NCBI GenBank assembly: GCA_964451255.1
Contig: CAYVHL010000001.1
Location: 620,001 to 684,000 of the forward strand
Length of the DNA: 64,000 bases
Source of the DNA: JAHBTB01 sp964451255
GTDB taxonomy: Bacteria > Armatimonadota > Fimbriimonadia > Fimbriimonadales > Fimbriimonadaceae
Reading direction: 5' to 3'
Part shown: in pieces, positions 1-7,249 of the stretch
How the letters are laid out: each line of letters opens with the position of its first letter
Position numbering within the stretch: the first letter of the stretch is position 1
Notes under the pieces: generated by a model
Databases searched by the model: none
Told to the model about the DNA's origin: nothing
Seen by the model: the letters and a program-made list of their open reading frames with translations, nothing else
Program-made: the position numbers and the translations under genes

Positions 1-444
1 GTGGACGCCGACCAGAAGGCGCGGGCATTCGACTTTTCCAAGGCGACACCCAAGGAGCTCGACGACATGGCCAAAGGCGATGCCGGTCGCCTGAAGCGGG
101 TCAAGGAAATTGCCTTTGCAGGGGGTCTCATGACGGCCGACGATTTTGCCAACGCCGCCCTTGTCTGCCAGCACGGCGTCGTCTTTGAAGATTACGCGTT
201 GGCCCATGAACTCAGCGTCTGCGCCCTAATGCTCGGCAAACGGGACGCGTCGTGGCTCGCAGGCGCATCCTACGACCGCATGTTGGTCAACTGCGGAATC
301 CCTCAGCGCTTCGCCACCCAATACGGCGGCTTTGGCGGATATATCAAGCTACAGCGCTATGAAGCGGCGATGATGAACGACACCGAGCGCAAGCTCATCG
401 TACGCATGACCCTCGAACAGGCGAAGAACCGAAAATGGGACTAG
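1..444 (+). CDS. DUF6624-like protein, probably 5'-truncated by the window edge
   Basis: The frame is open from the first base (a GTG) to TAG, giving 147 residues, so the true start may lie outside the window. The pattern of an N-terminal DADQKAR, then a run of helices, then AGASYDRMLVNCGIPQRFATQYG resembles the C-terminal part of DUF6624 proteins, where a conserved Asp-Arg and a late Gln-x-x-x-Thr-Gln element recur. No signal peptide or membrane segment is seen. The family has no established function. The assignment comes from remembered family pattern only and could be wrong. The next gene is convergent and ends 7 bp downstream. Confidence 0.5.
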   Translation: MDADQKARAFDFSKATPKELDDMAKGDAGRLKRVKEIAFAGGLMTADDFANAALVCQHGVVFEDYALAHELSVCALMLGKRDASWLAGASYDRMLVNCGIPQRFATQYGGFGGYIKLQRYEAAMMNDTERKLIVRMTLEQAKNRKWD

Positions 445-451
445 CCCACCA

Positions 452-1696
452 TCAGTACGCAATCCCCCTCAGGTAGTCATTCGTGAACTTTCGCTCGGGA
501 TCATAACAAGTCACCAATTGGTGGAAGTCTCTCAAACGCGGGTATCGCGAAACGAGGACCTCTTTGGGGATGGTTGAGAGTTTGCCCCAGTGAGGTACAG
601 GACTGAAGGGTGCAAGAGCCTGTTCGACCAGCGGAAGCAACCGTCGGACTCTTTCCCAGTTGTTCCGCCAGGTGAAGTGGATGCCGACCACGTCACGTTT
701 GTATGCAGGGCTCATCCAAAGGTCGTCAGCAGCGACGAACCTGATTTCAGACACGTGCAATAAAGGTGAGACCTCCGATCCAATGGACGCCACCGCCAGG
801 TACGCCGCGAGCCCGTGTTCGGCGGAAACAAAGTACTCCGACTGAAGCTCGTCGCCCGCGCTTGGGGTCATGTCGCGGCGAAAGTGCGGCAGGCGGTCGA
901 GCCATGCGCCAGGGACACCGACCTGCTGGGTGCAGTTGGCAGGATCCAATCCCTCCAATGGGTGCAGATCCTTCATTGAAGCATGCGCACCAAACAAGGT
1001 TTCCTTCGGTTTCGCTTCCTGATCGATGCGACGTTTCACCCAAACTTGGTTGACAGACCGTTTCGACCAATTGGTAAAGAGACTGACACTGTATCCGCAG
1101 GATTTGACCTCGTCAAAATGAGCCTTGAGCTCTTCCAAAGGCAGGTCAAGATAGACCATCTGAGCGACTTGGTAGGATGCTTCAACTCGTAGGGTTGTCT
1201 CAACGACGATCCCCAAGGCACCGAGAGCGACGATAGCACCGGGAAAGGTGTCGGGGTCGCCCTTCCGTGATAGCGAACGGAGTTCGCCAAGGCCGTCGAC
1301 GAACTGGATTGCTTCGACCGCGGTCGAGAGGTTGCCATTGTCAACCCCGGAACCGTGGGTGGCGGTGGCGACCGCGCCCGCCACGGAGATGTGAGGCAAG
1401 GATGCCATGTTGTGCAAGGCGAGGCCGTGTGATTGGAGGTGCACGGCGAGGGCACCATAGTCCACCCCGCCGCCGACTCTAACCTGACCGCCCGCCGGAG
1501 TGTCGATTCGGTCCAGCGGGCCCAGAGAGACGAGAACCCCATCGCCGTCTGCGATCGTGTTGAACGAGTGCCGGGTCCCCTGTACTTTGACCCTATTGTT
1601 CCGTCGCACGACCGAACGTAGTTCATCGATCGACCCCGGCGTTTCTACATTGTCGCTAGTGAACTGTATGTTCCCTGCCCAGTTTTGCCTGTCCAT
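452..1696 (-). CDS. FAD-dependent alditol oxidase-like protein (VAO/PCMH fold)
   Basis: Predicted soluble flavoprotein of 414 residues oxidising a polyol or sugar lactone with O2. It follows Streptomyces alditol oxidase (AldO) closely: NWAGN at the N-terminus, GTRHSFN with His43 at the place where AldO attaches FAD covalently, the FAD-fold stretch MASLPHISVAGAV and HGSGVDNGN, then SEIRFVAADD and PHWGKL, which carry the Glu, Arg and Lys that contact substrate in AldO. The longer frame starts at 1783, but the ATG at 1696 begins right at the conserved part and has an AGGAG ribosome site about 6 nt upstream, so I chose it. It is divergent from the PPK2 gene. D-arabinono-lactone or xylitol oxidase are alternatives. 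Confidence 0.85.
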   Translation of the reverse strand: MDRQNWAGNIQFTSDNVETPGSIDELRSVVRRNNRVKVQGTRHSFNTIADGDGVLVSLGPLDRIDTPAGGQVRVGGGVDYGALAVHLQSHGLALHNMASLPHISVAGAVATATHGSGVDNGNLSTAVEAIQFVDGLGELRSLSRKGDPDTFPGAIVALGALGIVVETTLRVEASYQVAQMVYLDLPLEELKAHFDEVKSCGYSVSLFTNWSKRSVNQVWVKRRIDQEAKPKETLFGAHASMKDLHPLEGLDPANCTQQVGVPGAWLDRLPHFRRDMTPSAGDELQSEYFVSAEHGLAAYLAVASIGSEVSPLLHVSEIRFVAADDLWMSPAYKRDVVGIHFTWRNNWERVRRLLPLVEQALAPFSPVPHWGKLSTIPKEVLVSRYPRLRDFHQLVTCYDPERKFTNDYLRGIAY

Positions 1697-1783
1697 TTCG
1701 CTCCTAGATGATGGACGGACCGCGGACGGTCGTGACTTGTTTTCCCGGCCAGACTCGACGGCATAGGAGCAAACTAGAAGCAT

Positions 1784-2656
1784 ATGGACATCGACCTCCG
1801 GCGGTTTCGGGTCAAAGAAGGTGAGAAAGTCGACCTCAAGGACTGGTCGACCAAGGTCAAGGCGTTTTACAGTTCAGACGAGGATTACAAGGAAGGGCTC
1901 GCCGAGCAAGTCGGGCGTATGGCCGAACTCCAGAACCTGCTCTACGCCCATGACCGCTATGCCCTTCTCTTGATATTCCAGGCTATGGACGCGGCTGGAA
2001 AGGACGGGGCGATCAAGCACGTCATGTCTGGGGTGAACCCACAGGGGTGCCAAGTGTTCAGCTTCAAACAGCCCAGTGCCGAAGAATTGGACCATGACTT
2101 CCTGTGGCGGACAAACCGGTGCCTTCCCGAACGTGGCAGGATCGGAATTTTCAACCGGTCTTATTACGAAGAGGTCTTAGTGGTCCGCGTCCACCCGGAG
2201 ATTCTCCAGAGCCAGTCCTTGCCGCCCGAGTCGATGGACGACAAAGACATCTGGGATCGCCGGTACCGTTCCATTAGAGACCTGGAGAAGCACCTCTTTC
2301 TCAACGGCACGAGGACCGTCAAGTTCTTCTTGCACCTCTCCAAAGAGGAGCAAGCCAAGAGGTTTATTGCCCGCTTGGACGACCCCAGCAAGAATTGGAA
2401 GTTCAGCAAGTACGACATCTCCGAGCGCGGACGCTGGAAGGACTATCGCAAAGCGTACGAAGACTGCCTTTCCAAGACCAGCACCGAGGAGTCACCGTGG
2501 TACTGCGTGCCTGCCGACGACAAGGAGAACGCCAGGTTGATCATCTCGGAGGCGATCGTCCAAACATTGGAGGGCCTCAAGATGGAGTATCCGAAGGCGA
2601 CTTGTAGCCCTGAGGAGATGGCTGGGTTCAAGCAAGCCCTCATGGAAAAGGACTAG
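1784..2656 (+). CDS. Polyphosphate kinase 2 family protein (PPK2)
   Basis: Cytoplasmic 290-residue enzyme expected to transfer phosphate between polyphosphate and nucleotides. The PPK2 core is intact: Walker A-like QAMDAAGKDGAIKH near residue 67, GVNPQGCQVFSFKQP, the lid region LWRTNRCLPERG, and Walker B-like IGIFNRSYYEEVLVVRVHP. Length and the NPQG/FLWR spacing fit the class III group that uses AMP and ADP, but subclass cannot be proven by eye. The ATG at 1784 is preceded by AGGAG and AGAAG. The next gene is convergent, with its stop 17 bp away. Confidence 0.9.
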   Translation: MDIDLRRFRVKEGEKVDLKDWSTKVKAFYSSDEDYKEGLAEQVGRMAELQNLLYAHDRYALLLIFQAMDAAGKDGAIKHVMSGVNPQGCQVFSFKQPSAEELDHDFLWRTNRCLPERGRIGIFNRSYYEEVLVVRVHPEILQSQSLPPESMDDKDIWDRRYRSIRDLEKHLFLNGTRTVKFFLHLSKEEQAKRFIARLDDPSKNWKFSKYDISERGRWKDYRKAYEDCLSKTSTEESPWYCVPADDKENARLIISEAIVQTLEGLKMEYPKATCSPEEMAGFKQALMEKD

Positions 2657-2673
2657 TCCTGACCTTGGGAGCC

Positions 2674-3753
2674 CTATCGACGCCGAAACATGATGCAGAC
2701 GGCTTTGCTCGCCTTGATCGTCGACTTTGGCCCGCCTGGGCGGCCCGTGGCGGGGTCGACGGGGAGGCTGACGATGTCGCCGCTGTTCTGTCCGGCCACG
2801 ACCAGCCACTTGCCACTCGGGTCGACGTCCATGCCGCGCGGCTCCTTGACGTGGACAGAGTCAATGCCCGCGAGTTCAAGCTTCCCGGCTGTGACAATCC
2901 GATAGACCGCCACCGAGTCATGACCCCGGTTGCTCACATAAAGCCACTTTCCAGAGGGGTGCAGGACGATCTCGGCCGTCGTGTTTTGACCTTTGTAGTC
3001 GGGGGGCAGTGTCGGCAAGGTCTGGACGTTTTCCATTGCTCCTGTCGCCGGGTCACGCTTCATCGCGGTCACCGCGTTGCCCATTTCGTCGTTCACGTAG
3101 ACCATTGTCCCGTCAGGTGTGAAAACCAGGTGGCGCGCGCCTCCCCCACGGTTCACCGAGTGACGAAGCGGCGCGCCCAACTTGCCACCTTGAACCGGAA
3201 AGCTGAGCACCTCGTCGGTGCCAAGGTCGCAGGCCAAGAGGAAGCGGTCGTCCGGCGAGAAGGCGACCATATGCATGTGGGGTCCCTCCTGCCTGCCCTC
3301 ATAAGGGCCGCTTCCTGTGTTCTTGAACTCGCTGAGGGCCGGGGTCAGTTCTCCGCCAGGGCCGGCGCCGAAGAAGCCCAGCGTCCCATCGGCATATCCC
3401 GCGGCAGCCAGGTGACGGCCGTCGTGGCTCAAGGCCAGATGGCATGGCCCCTGTCCGTTCCAACGTGAATCCGAGCCTTCTTCCCAAGTATCCTTCTTCA
3501 CAAACGAACGCACATGGGCGCCGTCCGCCTCCTCAATGGCGTACACGACATTCTCGCTCTTGCCCCAGACCACAAAGCTCGGGCGTTGGGAGGCACCGAT
3601 CAGAACCGGCGTGCCAAGGACGCCGGTCACCGGGTCGAGCGAACAGGTGTAGGGGCCCTCGCTACCCCCGGGCGACGTGTAAGCGCCGATCAGGAACGGT
3701 TCGAGGTTCGCGGTGGTCATGGTGGAAGCGGCGATCAGCGGGAGGAGCCACAT
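2674..3753 (-). CDS. Lactonase-family seven-bladed beta-propeller protein (6-phosphogluconolactonase-like)
   Basis: Protein of 359 residues in the PF10282 lactonase family (YbhE/muconate cycloisomerase fold). It shows repeated blade motifs such as GPYTCSLDPVTGVL, ARHLVFTPDGTMVYVNDE, VLHPSGKWLYVSNRGHDSVAVY and GMDVDPSGKWLVVAGQNS. A hydrophobic start, MWLLPLIAASTMTTA, suggests export, which would be unusual for a pentose-phosphate pathway enzyme, so the substrate is uncertain. The frame opens at 3783, but the ATG at 3753 puts the signal sequence at the N-terminus. A CATAAT hexamer lies about 12 bp upstream of that ATG. Confidence 0.8.
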   Translation of the reverse strand: MWLLPLIAASTMTTANLEPFLIGAYTSPGGSEGPYTCSLDPVTGVLGTPVLIGASQRPSFVVWGKSENVVYAIEEADGAHVRSFVKKDTWEEGSDSRWNGQGPCHLALSHDGRHLAAAGYADGTLGFFGAGPGGELTPALSEFKNTGSGPYEGRQEGPHMHMVAFSPDDRFLLACDLGTDEVLSFPVQGGKLGAPLRHSVNRGGGARHLVFTPDGTMVYVNDEMGNAVTAMKRDPATGAMENVQTLPTLPPDYKGQNTTAEIVLHPSGKWLYVSNRGHDSVAVYRIVTAGKLELAGIDSVHVKEPRGMDVDPSGKWLVVAGQNSGDIVSLPVDPATGRPGGPKSTIKASKAVCIMFRRR

Positions 3754-3879
3754 GAGCCTGGCCCGATTATGGCGGGCGCACAACGTATTGGTGGGTGCCA
3801 GGGACCGGCTGAGATGGCTTTGAGGTTGCCAGTCCCAATCCGACCTGCGTAAAATGGCCCAGATGGTGGGCCGAAAGAG

Positions 3880-5322
3880 ATGAGGTGGACCACCGTCCTA
3901 AGCGGTTACGACGAGGCGTTTGACGCGCGCGGATTGCCAAGGCGGCACTACGGGCGGGTGGTCGACGCCCTTGGCGTCCTGACCGACGAGCAGATCCAAT
4001 ACCGGGGACGCTTGCAGGAGGTCTCCGCGCGCAACAACGGGATCACCTTCAACGTCTACGGCTCAGACGAGGGCGAGGAACGGGTCTTCCCATTCGACTT
4101 TGTGCCCCGCGTGATCCCAGCCGACGAGTGGGACACGATCGAACGTGGCTTGGTCCAACGGACGAGGGCCATCAACCTGTTCCTGCAGGACATCTACACC
4201 AAGCAGGCGTGCCTCAAAGACGGCGTCGTACCGTGGGAACTGGTGCTGACGCGCTCTGACTACCTGCGCGTCCTGTCTGGCATGGTACCGCCGCACGGCG
4301 TCTTCACCCACGTGGTCGGAAGCGACCTGATCCGCGACGACAAGGGCGACTATCTCGTTCTGGAAGACAACTGCCGGTGCCCAAGCGGCGTCTCCTACGT
4401 AGTTCAGAACCGGGCGACCCTTCAGCGCACGTTTCCCGAGCTTTTCTCCGGCTTACCGGTGCGGCCCGTCCAGAACTACCCGGAACTCCTGCTGGAAACC
4501 TTGGAGTTCATGGCCCCGCGTGGTGGCGGCGCCGGCATCTGCGTGGTGCTGACGCCTGGCCGGGCCAATTCCGCCTACTTCGAACACGCCTTCCTCGCCC
4601 GCGAGATGGGTGTGCTGCTCGTAGAAGGCTCGGATCTGATCGTCGAGGACAACTACCTGTATGTCCGCACGACCTCCGGCAAACACCTGGTAGACGTCGT
4701 CTACCGGCGCATCGACGACGAGTTCCTCGACCCACTTTGCTTCCGGCGCGACAGCATCCTCGGCGTGCCGGGGATCGTCAACGCCTACCGGGCCGGGAAT
4801 ATCGCGATCGCCAACGCCCCGGGGGCCGGGGTGGCCGACGACAAGGCCGTCTATCCCTTCGTTCCCGCGATCATCAAGTACTTCCTCGACGAAGACCCGG
4901 TCATCGGCCAGGTGCCCACCTACATGGGATTCCGTGACGAGGAGTTCGCCTACATATTGGACCACTTGGCCGATCTGGTCGTGAAGAAGACCGACGGCGC
5001 GGGCGGCTACGGCATGCTCATCGGGCCGCAAAGCACCAAGGAGGAAAGAGAGAAGTATGCCCGCAAAATGAAACAGGATCCGGGTAAGTACATCGCCCAA
5101 CCACTCGTCGAGCTTTCCGCCCACCCGACTTACCTGGGCGGCGAATACCGGGCCCGCATGGTCGATCTTCGGCCGTATGTGCTCTATGGCGACCAAGTGC
5201 GCGTCCTACCCGGCGGCCTGACCCGTGTCGCCCTCACGGAAGGCTCATACGTCGTGAACTCGTCCCAGGGCGGCGGCAGCAAGGACACCTGGGTCCTAGA
5301 TGGCTCGGAGGCTGAAGCCTAG
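3880..5322 (+). CDS. Circularly permuted ATP-grasp protein (COG2308, DUF404/DUF407)
   Basis: Predicted amide ligase of 480 residues, first gene of a three-gene operon. It has the COG2308 hallmarks: an N-terminal RGLPRRHYGRVVDALG region, NGITFNVYG, LVLEDNCRCPSGVSYVVQNR, and a late KKTDGAGGYGMLIGP followed by IAQPLVELSAHPTYLGG, corresponding to the permuted nucleotide-binding and metal-binding parts. Comparative genomics (Iyer and colleagues, amidoligase survey) links this family with alpha-E and transglutaminase-like partners, exactly as here, and predicts formation of an amide-linked product. No biochemical product is known. The stop overlaps the next GTG start by one base. An A/G-rich GAAAGAG precedes the ATG. 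Confidence 0.85.
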   Translation: MRWTTVLSGYDEAFDARGLPRRHYGRVVDALGVLTDEQIQYRGRLQEVSARNNGITFNVYGSDEGEERVFPFDFVPRVIPADEWDTIERGLVQRTRAINLFLQDIYTKQACLKDGVVPWELVLTRSDYLRVLSGMVPPHGVFTHVVGSDLIRDDKGDYLVLEDNCRCPSGVSYVVQNRATLQRTFPELFSGLPVRPVQNYPELLLETLEFMAPRGGGAGICVVLTPGRANSAYFEHAFLAREMGVLLVEGSDLIVEDNYLYVRTTSGKHLVDVVYRRIDDEFLDPLCFRRDSILGVPGIVNAYRAGNIAIANAPGAGVADDKAVYPFVPAIIKYFLDEDPVIGQVPTYMGFRDEEFAYILDHLADLVVKKTDGAGGYGMLIGPQSTKEEREKYARKMKQDPGKYIAQPLVELSAHPTYLGGEYRARMVDLRPYVLYGDQVRVLPGGLTRVALTEGSYVVNSSQGGGSKDTWVLDGSEAEA

Positions 5323-6275
5323 TGCTCCTTTCAAGAGTCGCCAACTCGCTCTACTGGATGGGCCGGTACCTCGAAAGGGCCGAGAACATCAACCGGCACT
5401 TGCTCGTCGCATGCCAGTTCTCGGTCGAGCTAGAAGGGATCAGCGACGAAGTCGCCCGTGTCGAGTGGCGGTCCTTGATGGAGTCTATGTGGACGCCGGG
5501 GGCAGAAGCCGTCTCGGACGACCCGGACGAAGCGCTCAGGCACCTAGTGTCCTACCTGTTGGACAAAGACAACCCTTACTCCGTGATCTCCTCGCTGGGT
5601 AAGACGCGCGACAACGCCAGGACGGTGACCGAGACGCTGGCGGCCGAAGTGACTTATAACCTGAACGAGGCGTACCGTCGACTGGGTGCGGTCCGGCGCG
5701 ACAATGTCAGTGACCTCGGGATCGTGCAAGACCTCCTGACCCGCACGCACAACTCGATTTTGACCACCCTGGGGGCGATCGAGCACTCCCTCACCCGAGG
5801 GGAGGGATGGAACCGGATGAAGCTCGGCGAGGCGCTCGAACGAACACAACGGACCACCTTCGTCCTTCGCAGCCGGCTCCCAAGCCTCATGAAGCACGGG
5901 GACGACGAGAGTCCGCTCCACTTTGCCTCGTGGCGCAGCCTTTTGCGATCGCTGGCGTCGCTGGAGAACTTCCGTCAGGAGCACGGCCCACGCTTCCTGG
6001 CACCCAATGTGACCGGATTTCTTCTCTTCCACCCCTCAGCCCCCCGCTCTGTCTACTGCGGCATCAAGAGGATGCAGGGCTACTTGCACGGGATGCCGGA
6101 TGAGGGCCCAGGCATACACGAGTCGAGGCGGCGCCTCGGCAAGCTCGCCGCCCAACTTCAGTTCGATGATGTCGAGATCATGTCAGACGAGGCGCTCTTC
6201 CCATTCTTGGACACCTCGCTCATGACGCTCTACGGAGTCCATGAGGCGGTTTCCAACCCGTCGGGGGTGCGATAG
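5322..6275 (+). CDS. Alpha-E domain protein (COG2307, DUF403)
   Basis: All-helical protein of 317 residues beginning MLLSRVANSLYWMGRYLERAENINR, the signature opening of the alpha-E family. Repeated acidic helices (LLDKDNPYSVISSL, ARTVTETLAAEVTYNLNEAY, LGEALERTQRTTFVLRSRLPSL) run through the length. The start is a GTG that overlaps the ATP-grasp stop, so translation is probably coupled. The family is known only by its association with ATP-grasp and transglutaminase genes. A role as a scaffold or substrate-handling partner of the ligase is inference. Confidence 0.85.
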   Translation: MLLSRVANSLYWMGRYLERAENINRHLLVACQFSVELEGISDEVARVEWRSLMESMWTPGAEAVSDDPDEALRHLVSYLLDKDNPYSVISSLGKTRDNARTVTETLAAEVTYNLNEAYRRLGAVRRDNVSDLGIVQDLLTRTHNSILTTLGAIEHSLTRGEGWNRMKLGEALERTQRTTFVLRSRLPSLMKHGDDESPLHFASWRSLLRSLASLENFRQEHGPRFLAPNVTGFLLFHPSAPRSVYCGIKRMQGYLHGMPDEGPGIHESRRRLGKLAAQLQFDDVEIMSDEALFPFLDTSLMTLYGVHEAVSNPSGVR

Positions 6276-6277
6276 AA

Positions 6278-7240
6278 ATGTTCCTGGAAGTCGGGCATGA
6301 CATGTGCTTCACCTACGACGATTTCATCAGCGAATCGTGGGTGGAACTCCGGATCGAGCCCGTCTCCGCCGCCCTCCAGACCGTGAACTCGTTCTATCTT
6401 GCTGTCGGGCCCCGGACACGGGTGTTTCGATATGTCGATTGTTACGGCAACGCCGTCCGCCACTTTTCGATCGCGGAATACCACCGCTCGATCGAGGTCA
6501 AGTCGCGGTCGGTGGTGGAGACAAGGCGACCTGAAGTCTCGCTCGGCGATGTGGATGAACCGGTCGGAGAGAGGACGTCTTTCGGAGGACTGCTCGACTT
6601 CCTCTACTTTTCCGGCCCGATCACCGACTCTCCCGCGCTTCGGAAAATGTACAGATCCATCGGACTGGGCAAAGGGATGCCAGTCGGCGAGGTCGTCGCC
6701 ACAGTAGGCAGGCACGTCCACCACCACGTCCGATACATGCCGAACCTCACCACATACGAGTCCACCATCGATGAGGCGCTCTCCCATGGCGCGGGCGTCT
6801 GCCAAGACCTTGCCCAGATCATGATCGGCCTCTTGCGCCTGGCCGGTGTCCCGGCGCGGTATGTGAGCGGATACGCGTTCTCACCCCGGTTGGATCGCGA
6901 GTCGGCGGAAAGCCACGCCTGGGTGGAGTTCTACTCCCGACGGTTCGGTTGGGTCGGCTACGACCCGACCGCCAACCGACAGCCAGACGGGCGGTACGTC
7001 CTTGTCGCGACCGCCCGCCACTACGACGAGGCGCCTCCCAACCGGGGCATCTATCGCGGCGCCGCAAAGGAGACGCTCAAGACCGAGGTGCGCGTCAAGC
7101 AGATTGATGCGCCGCCGTTCGCCTTGTCCCGCGAGGAGATCCGAGACATCGACCTGCCGGTTTTCGCCGAGGTCCCCAACCGTCGCACCTTGGGCCCGCC
7201 CGACGAGCAGTCGGAACAGGCCAGCCAACAGCAACAGTAG
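6278..7240 (+). CDS. Transglutaminase-like cysteine peptidase-fold protein (COG1305)
   Basis: Third gene of the ATP-grasp/alpha-E operon, 320 residues, starting 2 bp after the previous stop. An N-terminal beta-rich domain (CFTYDDFISESWVELRIEP and VFRYVDCYGNAVRHFSI) is followed by a transglutaminase core with the triad visible: Cys in GAGVCQDLAQIM, His in ESAESHAWVEFYS and Asp in WVGYDPTANRQ. No signal peptide is seen, so it is probably cytoplasmic like its partners. It may form or cleave the amide made by the ligase. The C-terminus ends in a short Gln/Ser-rich tail. Confidence 0.88.
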   Translation: MFLEVGHDMCFTYDDFISESWVELRIEPVSAALQTVNSFYLAVGPRTRVFRYVDCYGNAVRHFSIAEYHRSIEVKSRSVVETRRPEVSLGDVDEPVGERTSFGGLLDFLYFSGPITDSPALRKMYRSIGLGKGMPVGEVVATVGRHVHHHVRYMPNLTTYESTIDEALSHGAGVCQDLAQIMIGLLRLAGVPARYVSGYAFSPRLDRESAESHAWVEFYSRRFGWVGYDPTANRQPDGRYVLVATARHYDEAPPNRGIYRGAAKETLKTEVRVKQIDAPPFALSREEIRDIDLPVFAEVPNRRTLGPPDEQSEQASQQQQ

Positions 7241-7249
7241 GCTCGCCCG

